Shown here: positions 9,628 to 19,759 of the stretch, in pieces
Layout of the letters: every line of letters starts with the position of its first letter
Numbering within the stretch: position 1 is the stretch's first letter
Origin: Halieaceae bacterium
GTDB taxonomy: Bacteria; Pseudomonadota; Gammaproteobacteria; Pseudomonadales; Halieaceae
Direction of reading: 5' to 3'
Length of the DNA: 64,000 nucleotides
Assembly (NCBI GenBank): GCA_902613175.1
Contig: CACMGJ010000004.1
Location: 1 to 64,000, forward strand
Translations under genes and position numbers: made by a program
The notes under the pieces: generated by a model
Told to the model about the DNA's origin: nothing
What the model saw: the letters and a program-made list of their open reading frames with translations, nothing else
The model's database searches: none

Positions 9628-11202
9628 ATGACCGAGGCGAGTGTCGCCCCTATCAACAGCGCTTTGATTAGCGTTTCCGACAAAACAGGTGTTGTACCCT
9701 TTGCCCAAGCTCTCGCGGCACAGGGCGTAAAGATTCTCTCAACGGGAGGCACATGCCGCCTCTTACTATCCGAAGGCATACCAGTGACTGAGGTTTCTGA
9801 TCACACGGGCTTTCCCGAGATGATGGACGGTCGAGTCAAAACGCTCCATCCAAAAATTCATGGTGGCATTTTAGGCCGCAGAGGAACCGATGATGCCGTA
9901 ATGTCAGAGAACGCGATCGATGGCATCGATCTGGTTGTGGTCAACCTCTACCCGTTCGAACCCACCGTCGCCAATCCTGACTGCTCGCTCGAATACGCCA
10001 TCGAGAATATTGATATCGGCGGTCCAACCATGGTTCGCGCAGCAGCAAAAAACCATCGCGATGTGACCATCGTTGTCGATAACAATGACTTCGATCGTGT
10101 GCTCTCAGAAATTGCCTCGAGCGGCGGCACATCCGATGCGCTGCGATTCGACCTTGCCGTAAAGGCTTTTGAACACACCGCAGGCTACGATGGAGCGATC
10201 GCAAATTATCTGGGTCGCCGAGTAGGTGTTGAAGAGCCAGACGCATTTCCGCGCACGGCCACTTTCCAATTCAACCGTAGCTCAGTCATGCGATACGGCG
10301 AAAATCCGCATCAGAGCGCTGCGTTCTACATCGATCGGAATGTCACCGAAGCCGGTGTTGGAACAGCGACGTTACATCAAGGGAAGCCGCTAAGTTACAA
10401 CAACGTCGCTGACGCCGATGCGGCCATCGAGTGTGTTAAATCATTTGACGAACCCGCGTGTGTCATTGTTAAACACGAGAATCCCTGCGGTGTTGCTGTC
10501 GCCCAGACCCTTCTGGAAGCCTATCGAGAGGCCTTCGAAACCGATACTGAGTCTGCTTTCGGTGGAATCATTGCCTTTAACAGAGAGCTAGATGAGGAAA
10601 CATTAACCAAGATCATTGACTCGCAGTTTGTCGAGGTCATTACCGCGCCAGTCATCGCGGAAAATGCATTGAGTGCGGCCGCCAGCAAGCCCAATGTCCG
10701 CGTCATGTCCACGGGATACTGGGGCGAGAGAACACCAACCTGGGACCTGAAGAAAGTGAACGGCGGATTGCTCATCCAAGATCGGGATGACCACGTCCTC
10801 ACTGCTGATGATCTCAGTTTTGTCTCGGAGCATGCACCCACCGAGCAGGAGATGAAGGACCTTTTGTTTGCTTGGCGAGTCGCTAAGTTTGTGAAATCGA
10901 ATGCCATCATCTACGCCTCGAATCAGCGCACAATCGGTGTCGGTGCAGGTCAAATGTCGCGAGTAAATTCAGCGCGTATTGCGGCCATCAAAGCTGAGCA
11001 TGCAGGACTTGAAGTTGCCGGGGCCGTTATGGCCTCGGACGCGTTTTTCCCCTTCCGCGATGGCATTGATAATGCCGCTGAGCGGGGTATCCGCGCTGTC
11101 ATCCAACCGGGCGGATCGATTCGAGATGACGAGGTAATTGCCGCGGCGAATGAAGCCGGCATTGCCATGGTGTTTACTGGCGTCCGTCACTTTAGGCACT
11201 GA
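9628..11202 (+). CDS. purH: Bifunctional AICAR transformylase/IMP cyclohydrolase
   Basis: Last two steps of de novo IMP synthesis. Residues about 10-150 form the MGS-like cyclohydrolase domain ([43 protein letters not shown]). The rest is the AICAR transformylase domain, with [33 protein letters not shown] and [11 protein letters not shown]. The 524-residue length fits. ATG 9628 has AGAGGTAA upstream. The stop is separated from the purD ATG by one base, so they are translationally coupled. Confidence 0.97.
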   Translation: MTEASVAPINSALISVSDKTGVVPFAQALAAQGVKILSTGGTCRLLLSEGIPVTEVSDHTGFPEMMDGRVKTLHPKIHGGILGRRGTDDAVMSENAIDGIDLVVVNLYPFEPTVANPDCSLEYAIENIDIGGPTMVRAAAKNHRDVTIVVDNNDFDRVLSEIASSGGTSDALRFDLAVKAFEHTAGYDGAIANYLGRRVGVEEPDAFPRTATFQFNRSSVMRYGENPHQSAAFYIDRNVTEAGVGTATLHQGKPLSYNNVADADAAIECVKSFDEPACVIVKHENPCGVAVAQTLLEAYREAFETDTESAFGGIIAFNRELDEETLTKIIDSQFVEVITAPVIAENALSAAASKPNVRVMSTGYWGERTPTWDLKKVNGGLLIQDRDDHVLTADDLSFVSEHAPTEQEMKDLLFAWRVAKFVKSNAIIYASNQRTIGVGAGQMSRVNSARIAAIKAEHAGLEVAGAVMASDAFFPFRDGIDNAAERGIRAVIQPGGSIRDDEVIAAANEAGIAMVFTGVRHFRH

Positions 11203-11203
11203 T

Positions 11204-12478
11204 ATGAACGTATTGATGATAGGCAGCGGCGGCCGGGAACACGCGCTCGCATGGAAGCTGGCACAGTCGACATCCGTGGAGACTGTGTTTGTGGCACCGG
11301 GTAATGCGGGGACAGCCAACGAGCCGAACTGTCACAATGTGGATATCAGCCCTTCTGACTTCGGCGCGCTCGCTCAGTTTGCGCGCGACAACGATTGCGG
11401 ACTAACCGTGGTTGGTCCGGAAGCACCGCTTGTCGATGGCATTGTTGATCACTTCTCATCAGAGGGATTGGCTTGTTTTGGTCCCACGGCTGCTGCAGCC
11501 CAACTTGAGGGCTCAAAAGCGTTTACAAAAGATTTCCTAGCGCGTCACCGCATACCCACAGGTGCATACGAGACGTTTACCGAAGCCGACGCGGCATGCG
11601 CCTACATCCGTGCTCAAGGCGCCCCCATTGTGGTGAAGGCTGATGGCCTCGCTGCGGGTAAGGGCGTGATCGTCGCGTCCAGCGTTGATCAGGCAGAAGA
11701 AGCAGCTCGCGACATGCTGTCAGGGAACGCATTTGGGGATGCTGGTGCGAGAGTCGTTATCGAAGAATTTTTGGATGGCGAGGAAGCAAGTTTTATTGTC
11801 ATGGTCGACGGCACTGATGTGCTTACGATGGCAACGTCGCAGGACCACAAACGGGTTGGTGAAGGCGATACTGGCCCTAACACCGGAGGCATGGGAGCTT
11901 ATTCCCCAGCGCCCGTAGTAACTACAGAGATCCACGAGCGTGTCATGACAGAGATCATTTACCCGACAGTCCAAGGCATGCTCGATGATGGCAATCGCTA
12001 CCGCGGCTTTTTGTATGCGGGTCTCATGATCGACAGCAGCGGCGCACCCAAAGTGATTGAGTTCAACTGCCGATTTGGTGACCCCGAGACCCAGCCCATT
12101 ATGATGCGCCTGGAGTCAGATCTTACTGAGCACTGCCTGGCCGCATGCGAAGGCCGACTCTTAAATGAAACAGCCATTTGGAGTGATGAGGCGACCGTTG
12201 GTGTCATTCTAGCCTCAGAGCATTACCCAAGCTCCAGCCCCACGGGGCTTCCCATCGCTGGTTTAAGTTCATCGCGCCCTTCGAGCAAAGTATTTCATGC
12301 CGGCACTCGTCAAGAAGGCGACGAGACAGTGACGGCCGGTGGTCGCGTGCTTTGTGTGACGGCGAAGGCTGAGTCACTCGCTACTGCCGCACAGCGTGCC
12401 TACGAAGCCGCCTCTGATATCAGCTGGGATGGCATGAAATATCGGTCTGATATTGGATGGCGCGCACTACAGCGTTAA
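11204..12478 (+). CDS. purD: Phosphoribosylamine-glycine ligase (GARS)
   Basis: ATP-grasp ligase making glycinamide ribonucleotide from phosphoribosylamine and glycine. From ATG 11204 (MNVLMIGSGGREHALAWKL) the product is 424 residues, the family norm. Also visible are VVKADGLAAGKGVIVA, SFIVMVDG, NTGGMGAYSP and EFNCRFGDPETQ. A longer in-frame reading from 11138 exists, but it lies inside purH and adds 22 residues not seen in the family. purH-purD is the usual gammaproteobacterial pair. Confidence 0.96.
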   Translation: MNVLMIGSGGREHALAWKLAQSTSVETVFVAPGNAGTANEPNCHNVDISPSDFGALAQFARDNDCGLTVVGPEAPLVDGIVDHFSSEGLACFGPTAAAAQLEGSKAFTKDFLARHRIPTGAYETFTEADAACAYIRAQGAPIVVKADGLAAGKGVIVASSVDQAEEAARDMLSGNAFGDAGARVVIEEFLDGEEASFIVMVDGTDVLTMATSQDHKRVGEGDTGPNTGGMGAYSPAPVVTTEIHERVMTEIIYPTVQGMLDDGNRYRGFLYAGLMIDSSGAPKVIEFNCRFGDPETQPIMMRLESDLTEHCLAACEGRLLNETAIWSDEATVGVILASEHYPSSSPTGLPIAGLSSSRPSSKVFHAGTRQEGDETVTAGGRVLCVTAKAESLATAAQRAYEAASDISWDGMKYRSDIGWRALQR

Positions 12479-12502
12479 CCTGTGGTCCTAAATTTTACGG
12501 TT

Positions 12503-13156
12503 ATGACCATGCAACGACGACTCAGCAGCCTTGATCGCCTCATATCCACACTCGACACAGCGATGCGGGAGTTGAGTCATGGCACGAATGCCATGGCTGG
12601 TGAGCGACCGTCACCTGCAGCCGAGCATACAGAGGCCGAGCTTACTGAGGCGGAGCGCAAACATGCCGGTGGTTTAATGCGCATTAATCATACGGGTGAG
12701 GTCTGCGCCCAAGCGCTCTACCGTGGTCAGGCGCTTGTTGCCAAGACAGAGGAAACACGCACTGCGCTACTTGAGGCCGCTCAGGAAGAGAAAGACCACC
12801 TCGATTGGTGTGAAAAACGAATCGACGAGTTGGGTACTCACACCAGCCGACTTAATCCGCTTTTTTTTGCAAGCTCCTACGCGCTGGGCGCACTCACCGG
12901 CACTATCGGCGACAAGGTGAGCCTCGGCTTTGTTCACGCGACGGAGGAAGGTGTGGCAATGCACTTGAAGGAACACCTGCAGAAGCTCCCTGCGGATGAC
13001 CGCAAGTCGCAACTGGTACTGCAGCAAATGCTCGCTGAGGAAGAGCGACATGGCGAGCACGCCTTAGAGCAAGGTGGCGAGGAATTTTCAGATCCCGTGA
13101 AACGCATGATGCGCACCGCCAGCCAGGTGATGACCAAAACCACTTATTGGCTGTAG
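12503..13156 (+). CDS. coq7: Demethoxyubiquinone hydroxylase Coq7
   Basis: Di-iron monooxygenase that makes the penultimate hydroxylation in ubiquinone synthesis. Carboxylate and His iron ligands sit in the repeated four-helix motifs HTGEVCAQALYRGQ, EEKDHLDWCEKRI, ATEEGVAMHLKEHL and EEERHGEHALEQG. From ATG 12503 the product is 217 residues, as in Pseudomonas. An in-frame GTG at 12482 or ATG at 12509 are alternatives, and no start has a strong Shine-Dalgarno sequence. It follows purD by 24 nt. A second ubiquinone-related gene (Coq4-like) lies at 35.9 kb. Confidence 0.93.
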   Translation: MTMQRRLSSLDRLISTLDTAMRELSHGTNAMAGERPSPAAEHTEAELTEAERKHAGGLMRINHTGEVCAQALYRGQALVAKTEETRTALLEAAQEEKDHLDWCEKRIDELGTHTSRLNPLFFASSYALGALTGTIGDKVSLGFVHATEEGVAMHLKEHLQKLPADDRKSQLVLQQMLAEEERHGEHALEQGGEEFSDPVKRMMRTASQVMTKTTYWL

Positions 13157-13205
13157 CAATAAAACCAATGTATGGCGCGCCTGTCCTTCGCGTGCGAAGC
13201 TATCC

Positions 13206-13625
13206 TTATCGGGTGTATGTCTCGTGAGAGTGAGTCACCTCGACACCAGCCGTCGTCAACATGATAGAAGCAGAACAGTATTTTTCTGCTGACAGTTGTA
13301 CAGCACGTGCTACCTGGTTGTCCTTAAGACCTTCGCCCTCAACAACAAAGTGTAAATTGATAGCAGTGAACACCGCGGGCACAACATCCGCTCGCTCTGC
13401 CTGAAGTTCAACTCGACAGTTTGAAATCGATTGCCGAGACTTTTTGAGCATAGTGATGACGTCGAAAAGTGCGCAGCCGCCCGTTCCCAGAAGCAGCATC
13501 TCCATAGGACGCAACCCATGATTTTTGCCTCCAAGCTCTGGCGGGCCATCCATAACAACACTGTGTCCCGAGCCTGACTCGGCGAGCGTCATGACGCCAT
13601 CTACCCACTTCACTGTCCCGTGCAT
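13206..13625 (-). CDS. OsmC/YhfA-family thiol protein
   Basis: OsmC-superfamily protein of the YhfA branch, 139 residues from ATG 13625 (MHGTVKWVDGVMTLAE). Recognisable parts are SGHSVVMDGPPELGG, the helix with the first conserved Cys (RPMEMLLLGTGGCALFDV), and the second Cys region (AEKYCSASIMLTTAGVEV). The OsmC family reduces organic hydroperoxides, but YhfA members have no proven substrate. The start at 13625 matches relatives; an 18-residue extension to 13679 does not. It is divergent from the CRP-like gene, which matches the neighbourhood in Pseudomonas-type genomes, where speD is often between; speD is absent here. Confidence 0.88.
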   Translation of the reverse strand: MHGTVKWVDGVMTLAESGSGHSVVMDGPPELGGKNHGLRPMEMLLLGTGGCALFDVITMLKKSRQSISNCRVELQAERADVVPAVFTAINLHFVVEGEGLKDNQVARAVQLSAEKYCSASIMLTTAGVEVTHSHETYTR

Positions 13626-13740
13626 ACCAATCTTCTCGATCAAATCAATGGAAACTCTCGGTGCGGCAATGCGTGGCACCGCGCCGCGCGGCCCGCTATG
13701 CTACTGTAAGTGTGCGATAAATCACATAACGGCGATCCCG

Positions 13741-14406
13741 ATGAACTACCTAGTGAGTAAGCGTATTCCCAATGCCGAGGCATTCCTCGTGCATTGCGAG
13801 CGACTCTCGATGAAATCGAGGTCGGTCGTATTCCGTCAGGGTGAACCCAGTGAGGACCTCTACCTCATTCTGGATGGTTCGGTGTCTGTGATCGTTGACG
13901 ATATCGAAGACCCAGAGCAGGAAATGGTGCTGAGCTATCTCAATCCGGGTGAATTCTTTGGTGAGATGGGGCTATTTGGCGAAGAGCACCGTACGGCTAA
14001 CCTTGTTACACGCACACCGTGCGAGTTTGGTCACATCAGCTATCAAGACTTCCACGCAATTCGGCAGCAGTTCCCGGATTTGCTGTATGCGCTGACAACC
14101 CAAATTGGGCAACGCCTAAAAAATACGACCCGCAAGCTTGCTGACCTGACGTTTATCGATGTCTACGGGCGTATTCACCGATCGCTCATCCAGCTCACCA
14201 CATTACCGGAGGCCATGACCCATCCTGATGGGATGCAAATTCTGGTGACACGGTAAGAGCTGGGAAAACTGGTGGGCTGTTCTCGCGAGATGGCGGGAAG
14301 AGTACTAAAAATGCTCGAGGGCGACGGCTACATCACCGTAGCGGGAAAGACGATCGTCGTTCTTCGAGAGCCCGCCAACAGCACCGGTAGCAAAATCAAC
14401 CAGTAG
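13741..14406 (+). pseudogene. crp: CRP/Vfr cAMP receptor protein interrupted by an in-frame TAA
   Basis: The CRP/Vfr-family global regulator. From ATG 13741 a cAMP-binding domain is readable (FRQGEPSEDLYLILDGSV, LNPGEFFGEMGLFGEEHRTA), then the dimer helix and HPDGMQILVTR. Codon 172 is TAA (14254-14256), exactly where Vfr/CRP has the Gln of TRQEIG. The same frame then continues for 49 codons through a normal helix-turn-helix ([20 protein letters not shown], then [13 protein letters not shown]) to TAG at 14404. As written, translation gives a 171-residue protein without the DNA-binding domain. This is a recent nonsense mutation, a base error, or readthrough. The 3' end overlaps convergent trpC by 11 nt. 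Confidence 0.85.
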
Positions 14407-15208
14407 CGTCACTCACCATGGCTGATAGTGCGTCTCCGGGTGACGGCTGACGCATAAACGACTCTCCGATCAAAAACGTTGAAACACCGTGATCTAGCAT
14501 CAGCTTCATATCGGCCGCTGTGTGCAACCCACTTTCGGTTACAACGGTAACGCCTGCAGGGACGTCCGATAACAGATCGAGCGTAGTCTGAAGGCTGGTA
14601 TCAAACGTGTGTAAATCGCGGTTGTTGATACCAACCAGATCGAGATCAAGCGCCAACGCACTCTCGAGCTCCACACGATCGTGGACCTCCACCAATACGT
14701 CCAGTTGTGCCTCGCGCGCCTCGGAGTAGAGATCCACCAAATGCGCGTCGTCCAAGCAGGCAACTATCAGCAAAAGAGCGTCCGCGCCCAGCGCACGGGA
14801 CTCCCAAATCTGATAGGGGTCCAAAGTGAAATCTTTGCGGATAGCGGGCAGCTGACAAGCCGCTCTCGCTGACTTCAAATAGTCGTCAGCGCCTTGGAAA
14901 AAATCAATGTCAGTAAGTACTGACAAACATGCAGCACCACCATTTTCATAGCTTTTAGCGATCTCAGCTGGATTAAAATCCTCGCGGATCACGCCCTTGC
15001 TCGGGCTTGCTTTCTTCACCTCAGCGATAACTGCCGGATGACCCGCGTTCACTTGGGCCCGGAGTGCCTCAATAAACCCACGTGGCGCTGGCTGATCGAG
15101 TGCTTGCTCTTTTAATGTTTCCAGCGTTCGGAGGGTCTTCCGCTCCCGAATTTCTTCGAGCTTACGGTCGCAAATTCGGCGCAGAACCGTTGGCGTATCG
15201 CTCAACAT
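14396..15208 (-). CDS. trpC: Indole-3-glycerol phosphate synthase
   Basis: Closes the indole ring in tryptophan synthesis (CdRP to indole-3-glycerol phosphate). The monofunctional 270-residue TIM barrel shows [56 protein letters not shown] and [13 protein letters not shown]. It starts one base inside the trpD end (shared 15208), so the genes are coupled. It is last in rpe-trpE-trpG-trpD-trpC. No trpF domain is fused. Confidence 0.96.
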   Translation of the reverse strand: MLSDTPTVLRRICDRKLEEIRERKTLRTLETLKEQALDQPAPRGFIEALRAQVNAGHPAVIAEVKKASPSKGVIREDFNPAEIAKSYENGGAACLSVLTDIDFFQGADDYLKSARAACQLPAIRKDFTLDPYQIWESRALGADALLLIVACLDDAHLVDLYSEAREAQLDVLVEVHDRVELESALALDLDLVGINNRDLHTFDTSLQTTLDLLSDVPAGVTVVTESGLHTAADMKLMLDHGVSTFLIGESFMRQPSPGDALSAMVSDATG

Positions 15209-16245
15209 TAGGCGCCTCCAGCGGCCTGAGTTAGCTCAGCAAACGCCTCGAGGGTTTGTAGTGCCTTACCCGAATGCATGGCGTCCATTGCCAACGCAAT
15301 ACCGGCCTCGAGAGAGTCAGCTTGACCACCAACGTAGAGGCCCGCACCAGCGTTCATGGCAATGATCGAACGCGCTTTCACTGATCGATCGGACGTATCA
15401 CCACCCAACGCTGCGTGGATCAGGGCAGCTGATTCATCGGCATCTTCAACACACAAGTCAGCCACTGAATCGTAAGCATGCCCGAGGGCTGCTGGGTCAA
15501 TTTCGTAATGTGCCAGCTCGCCATTAGCAAGCTCACAGACCATGGTCTTTGCCGATACAGAAATCTCATCCAAACCATCAAGCCCATGAACCACCATCAC
15601 ATGTTCACTCCCCAAATCGCGCAGGGCAGAGGCCATAACATCACATAAGGCGGGTGAGAATACGCCGAGCACCTGTCGTCGTGCGCCGGCGGGATTAGTC
15701 AGCGGACCCAGGACATTGAATATGGTTCGCATCGCCAGTTGTTGTCGCGGACCAATAGCGTGCTTCATTGCACTGTGATGCATGGGGGCAAACATAAAGC
15801 CAACGCCAATCGACGCAATAGAGTCCGCGATCGCGACAGGACTTACAGAGAGATCAACACCCAGCGCGGAGAGCACATCAGAGGAGCCTGATGAACTCGA
15901 GACCGAACGGTTACCATGCTTGGCGATTCGACCACCTGCGCCTGCCACAACAAAGGTAGCAGCCGTCGATACGTTAAATAGGTTCGCACCATCGCCACCT
16001 GTGCCCGCCAGGTCGATCAATCCATCGGTATCGATATCGACAGGCGTCGCAAGCGATCGCATTACGCTAGCGGCACCCACGATTTCATCAATGGTCTCGC
16101 CCTTCATACGTAGAGCCACCAGCAGGCCTCCGATTTGGGCCTCCGTCGCTTCCCCCTGCATGACAGTGCGCATAACAGTTTCCATGTCAGCACGCGACAG
16201 GGACTGTCCGGCTACAACCTGCGCGATGGCTGCTTGAATATTCAT
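15208..16245 (-). CDS. trpD: Anthranilate phosphoribosyltransferase
   Basis: Transfers phosphoribose from PRPP to anthranilate. The product is 345 residues. The PRPP/Mg signature is [19 protein letters not shown], followed by the anthranilate-site [17 protein letters not shown] and later [14 protein letters not shown]. It lies 9 nt downstream of trpG and abuts trpC. TrpG and TrpD are separate proteins here, as in pseudomonads and unlike the E. coli fusion. Confidence 0.97.
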   Translation of the reverse strand: MNIQAAIAQVVAGQSLSRADMETVMRTVMQGEATEAQIGGLLVALRMKGETIDEIVGAASVMRSLATPVDIDTDGLIDLAGTGGDGANLFNVSTAATFVVAGAGGRIAKHGNRSVSSSSGSSDVLSALGVDLSVSPVAIADSIASIGVGFMFAPMHHSAMKHAIGPRQQLAMRTIFNVLGPLTNPAGARRQVLGVFSPALCDVMASALRDLGSEHVMVVHGLDGLDEISVSAKTMVCELANGELAHYEIDPAALGHAYDSVADLCVEDADESAALIHAALGGDTSDRSVKARSIIAMNAGAGLYVGGQADSLEAGIALAMDAMHSGKALQTLEAFAELTQAAGGA

Positions 16246-16254
16246 TGCATTACC

Positions 16255-16851
16255 TCAGCTGGCTTGCTTCAGGAAGTTTTGCAGCATGGCGTGACCATGC
16301 TCTGTCAGAACCGACTCGGGGTGAAACTGCACACCCTCAACGCTGAGCTCGCGGTGGCGAAGACCCATGATCACATCGAGTTTACCGAAGTCGTCTAGTG
16401 TCCAGGCTGTTATCTCCAGACAACCGGGCAGCGTCGCAGGATCGACCACAAGCGAGTGATATCGCGTGGCCGTAAACGGCGATGGCAGCCCCTCGAAAAC
16501 ACCAGTGCCATTGTGGTGAACATCGCTTGTTTTGCCATGCATGACCTCAGGCGCCCTGACGATGTCGCCACCGTAGGCTGCGCCAATGCTTTGCATTCCT
16601 AAGCAGATACCAAAGATAGGAATCTCACCGGCGAATCGCTCGATCGACGCGATGGAAACGCCCGCTTCGGTTGGCGAGCAGGGTCCCGGCGACACACAGA
16701 GCAGCGCAGGCGCTGCAGAGGCAATCTCGTCCGTCGTAATTTCATCATTACGATGTACGGCAACGTCTGCCCCGAGTTCCCAGAAATATTGGACAACATT
16801 CCAAGTGAAGGAATCGTAGTTGTCGATCATTAAAACGTTAGGAGCAGTCAT
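16255..16851 (-). CDS. trpG: Anthranilate synthase glutamine amidotransferase subunit
   Basis: Supplies ammonia from glutamine to TrpE; the same subunit may also serve PabB. The 198-residue class I amidotransferase shows [15 protein letters not shown], the nucleophile Cys in [31 protein letters not shown], and the His-Glu pair in [13 protein letters not shown]. It is 4 nt downstream of trpE and 9 nt upstream of trpD. Confidence 0.96.
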   Translation of the reverse strand: MTAPNVLMIDNYDSFTWNVVQYFWELGADVAVHRNDEITTDEIASAAPALLCVSPGPCSPTEAGVSIASIERFAGEIPIFGICLGMQSIGAAYGGDIVRAPEVMHGKTSDVHHNGTGVFEGLPSPFTATRYHSLVVDPATLPGCLEITAWTLDDFGKLDVIMGLRHRELSVEGVQFHPESVLTEHGHAMLQNFLKQAS

Positions 16852-16855
16852 CTAA

Positions 16856-18346
16856 TCAACTCGCCTCTACCATGGCTGCAGCTCGCAGGACCGCTCTGGC
16901 CTTGTTGAGCGTCTCTTCCCACTCGGATGCAGGTACTGAATCGGCAACGACACCCGCACCGGCTTGCACGACCAGGGTGCTGTCTTTAACCACGGCCGTT
17001 CGTATCGCGATCGCCGTGTCCATATCACCGGACCAAGTCAGATAACCCACAGCACCGCCGTATACACCGCGCTTTACGGGCTCTAGTTCATCAATAATTT
17101 CCATGGCACGGATCTTGGGTGCCCCGCTCAGCGTTCCCGCAGGCAGAGTCGCTCTTAACGAGTCAATAGCGGTTACTTCATCGCGAGACTCTCCGGTCAC
17201 GTTCGATACGATGTGCATCACGTGCGAATATTTCTCGATGACCATCTTATCGGTTAGCTCCACGCTCCCGGGCGTCGCAACACGACCCAAATCGTTGCGT
17301 CCAAGATCGATCAACATTAGATGCTCAGCACGCTCCTTTTCATCACTGAGCAGCTTGTCCGCGAGCGCAGCATCCTCCGCTTCCGTTGCACCGCGTCGAA
17401 TCGTACCTGCAATGGGGCGCACGGTAATTTGACCTCGTTCGGCGCGAACCAGAATCTCGGGTGAGCTACCGACGACATGAAAATCGTCAAGATCGAGGAA
17501 GAACAAATAAGGAGAAGGGTTTAAATGACGCAATGCGCGGTAAAGATTTAGCGGCTCTGCCTCAAACGGCAAGGTCATTCGCTGCGAGATGACGACCTGC
17601 ATGACGTCGCCATCCAAAATATAGTCTTTTACTCGCGCAACCCAAGACTCAAATGTCGCTTGATCGGTCTCAAACGTCACTCTTGATTCGATGTCCGCTG
17701 TGTCTGTGGCCCCTAATTCAAAACGCGCCAATGATGGCATTGGCTCGGAAAGACGCGCTTCAAGCTCCGACAACCGATGGTTAGATCGCTCGAGGGCGTC
17801 TTCCTGCGACGTATCCGCACTGACGATCAAGGTCAACGTGCCCCGCAAGTTGTCAAAAACAATCACTTCCTCAGCAAGCATTAGCAAAATATCAGGTGTA
17901 TTAAGCGTGTCCCGATTTGCCGTCTGTGCCAACTTTGGCTCGACGTACCGAACCGTGTCATAAGAAAAATAGCCAACCCATCCACCATGGAACACAGGTA
18001 GTGATTCAAGCGGCGCGCTATTGGTTGACTCGTGAAGTCGTTCGACTTCAGCGAGCGGATCATCGACCTCGTAGAGCTCGACAAGTTGATCATGCTTATA
18101 GCGGGAAATCTGTCTGCCAGATACGACAAATCGCTCTCGCGACGAGAGCCCTACAATGGAGTAGCGACTCCATTTCTCACCGCCCTCTACTGACTCGAAG
18201 AGAAAGGAATAAGGTTGATCAGACAGTTTGGTATACGTCGACAACGGTGTCTCGGTATCAGCCAGCAAGGTTCTCGTCACGGGAATGCGCGAGTAACCCT
18301 CAGCTGCCAGGGCATCAAACGCTGCTCGACTCAGGGTTTGGGTCAT
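16856..18346 (-). CDS. trpE: Anthranilate synthase component I
   Basis: Converts chorismate to anthranilate. The product is 496 residues. The N-terminal regulatory region includes [15 protein letters not shown] and the LLES-like [16 protein letters not shown] (tryptophan-binding region). The C-terminal chorismate-binding domain has [34 protein letters not shown] and [20 protein letters not shown]. Its ATG overlaps the rpe stop by 4 nt (ATGA), so a trp leader attenuator cannot lie directly in front of it; any tryptophan control must act further upstream. Confidence 0.97.
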   Translation of the reverse strand: MTQTLSRAAFDALAAEGYSRIPVTRTLLADTETPLSTYTKLSDQPYSFLFESVEGGEKWSRYSIVGLSSRERFVVSGRQISRYKHDQLVELYEVDDPLAEVERLHESTNSAPLESLPVFHGGWVGYFSYDTVRYVEPKLAQTANRDTLNTPDILLMLAEEVIVFDNLRGTLTLIVSADTSQEDALERSNHRLSELEARLSEPMPSLARFELGATDTADIESRVTFETDQATFESWVARVKDYILDGDVMQVVISQRMTLPFEAEPLNLYRALRHLNPSPYLFFLDLDDFHVVGSSPEILVRAERGQITVRPIAGTIRRGATEAEDAALADKLLSDEKERAEHLMLIDLGRNDLGRVATPGSVELTDKMVIEKYSHVMHIVSNVTGESRDEVTAIDSLRATLPAGTLSGAPKIRAMEIIDELEPVKRGVYGGAVGYLTWSGDMDTAIAIRTAVVKDSTLVVQAGAGVVADSVPASEWEETLNKARAVLRAAAMVEAS

Positions 18347-19014
18347 TTGATCTTGGCCAACTCGTCGCGCATCGATTGGATAACCGCCGCATAATCGGGC
18401 TTACCGAAAATAGCTGAACCTGCGACAAAGGTATCGGCGCCCGCTTCAGCAACCGCCGCAATGTTAGCCGGGCCCACACCACCATCGACCTCAAGGCGAA
18501 TATTTAGGCCTGACTCATCGATGAGAGCGCGCGCCTCGCGCAACTTTTCGAGCGTCGATGGAATAAACGATTGGCCGCCGAACCCGGGATTAACTGACAT
18601 CAACAAAATCATGTCGACCTTATCGAGCACATATTTGAGGGCATCGAGATTCGAGGCTGGATTAAATACCAAGCCAGACTTGCAACCCGCATTGCGAATG
18701 AGCTGCAAGGTCCGATCGACATGGGTCGACGCGTCAGGATGAAACGTAATGTAAGAAGCACCGGCATCGGCAAACATGCCTACCAGTGCATCTACTGGCT
18801 GCACCATCAAATGAACGTCAATCGGCACCGAAATACCGTAATCTCGGAGCGCGCTACAAACCATGGGTCCAATAGTTAAATTGGGTACGTAGTGGTTGTC
18901 CATCACGTCAAAATGAACAATATCTGCGCCCGCATCCAAGACTGCTTCAACGTCCTGCCCCAAGCGCGCAAAATCTGCCGCAAGGATTGACGGAGCAATT
19001 AAGTAATCACGCAT
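18343..19014 (-). CDS. rpe: Ribulose-phosphate 3-epimerase
   Basis: Pentose phosphate epimerase, Ru5P to Xu5P. A TIM barrel of 223 residues from ATG 19014 ([19 protein letters not shown]), matching the family start; an in-frame ATG at 19026 adds four residues. Metal and catalytic residues lie in [39 protein letters not shown] and LEVDGGVG. It is coupled to trpE by ATGA, the familiar rpe-trpE linkage that provides pentose phosphate near PRPP-consuming steps. The usual gph between them is absent. Confidence 0.95.
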   Translation of the reverse strand: MRDYLIAPSILAADFARLGQDVEAVLDAGADIVHFDVMDNHYVPNLTIGPMVCSALRDYGISVPIDVHLMVQPVDALVGMFADAGASYITFHPDASTHVDRTLQLIRNAGCKSGLVFNPASNLDALKYVLDKVDMILLMSVNPGFGGQSFIPSTLEKLREARALIDESGLNIRLEVDGGVGPANIAAVAEAGADTFVAGSAIFGKPDYAAVIQSMRDELAKIK

Positions 19015-19081
19015 GAGAAGTTCCATAGGTATAAAAGTGCGTAGTGTAAAGCGGGACGGCCCAAGCCACCAGCCAAGTCCC

Positions 19082-19759
19082 CTATCGAGCGTTACTACTC
19101 AGCCGACACTCAAGCTCTGATAAACGCTGCGGTGTTCCCACATCCGACCAAACTCCCGACCACAACTCACCCGATACCTGACCGGATACAATCGCACGAT
19201 CAAACAACGGACGAAGTGGCGCAAAGTCGTGCTTCAGACCATCAAAGAGCCGATGACTCATGACTGACAATCCAGAAAAGGTTGCCTTGTCAGACTCACT
19301 AGTAACGACACGCGCATCACTGACTGCGAAGTCGCCGCTTGGATGATGTTCAGGGTTAGGAACCATGACCAGATGCGCCACGTCGTCGCCCAGCTCCACT
19401 TCTGTTAAACGGGCAAGCGGGTAGTCGGTGAAGACATCACCGTTCACGACCGCAAATGACTCTTCCTTGAGTAGCGCTAAAGCCTTCCGAATACCCCCTG
19501 CAGTTTCTAGGGGCGTCTCCTCGAGCGAAAGATGAATGCGACAGCCCCATTGCTGACCATCACCACAAAAAGCAACTACCTGATCGGAGAGGTAAGAGGC
19601 GTTGATAACCAAGTCGGTAAACCCAGCGCTCACCAAACCCTCAATGTGGCGCTCCAACAATGTTTTGCCCGCCACCTGAATAAGCGGTTTCGGCATTTTG
19701 TCGGTCAGAGGACGCATACGCCGACCCTCGCCTGCCGCTAGAATCATCGCGAATTTCAT
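19082..19759 (-). CDS. murU: N-acetylmuramate alpha-1-phosphate uridylyltransferase
   Basis: Nucleotidyltransferase of the peptidoglycan recycling shunt that makes UDP-MurNAc from MurNAc-1-P. From ATG 19759 it has 225 residues and starts [20 protein letters not shown], then [20 protein letters not shown] (sugar-nucleotidyltransferase signature), [12 protein letters not shown] and [10 protein letters not shown]. Its ATG overlaps the amgK stop by 4 nt. The amgK-murU pair next to lptD is the known Pseudomonas arrangement of the fosfomycin-tolerant recycling route, and this context supports MurU rather than a generic transferase. Confidence 0.92.
   Translation of the reverse strand: MKFAMILAAGEGRRMRPLTDKMPKPLIQVAGKTLLERHIEGLVSAGFTDLVINASYLSDQVVAFCGDGQQWGCRIHLSLEETPLETAGGIRKALALLKEESFAVVNGDVFTDYPLARLTEVELGDDVAHLVMVPNPEHHPSGDFAVSDARVVTSESDKATFSGLSVMSHRLFDGLKHDFAPLRPLFDRAIVSGQVSGELWSGVWSDVGTPQRLSELECRLSSNAR

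Noticed and set aside
13186-13199. Hairpin CTTCG-CGTG-CGAAG between coq7 and the OsmC gene
   Set aside because: Five-bp stem with no T-run; not supported as a terminator.
13525-13740. In-frame 72-codon extension upstream of the CRP-like start
   Set aside because: It covers the opposite-strand OsmC gene, and ATG 13741 gives a Vfr-like N-terminus.
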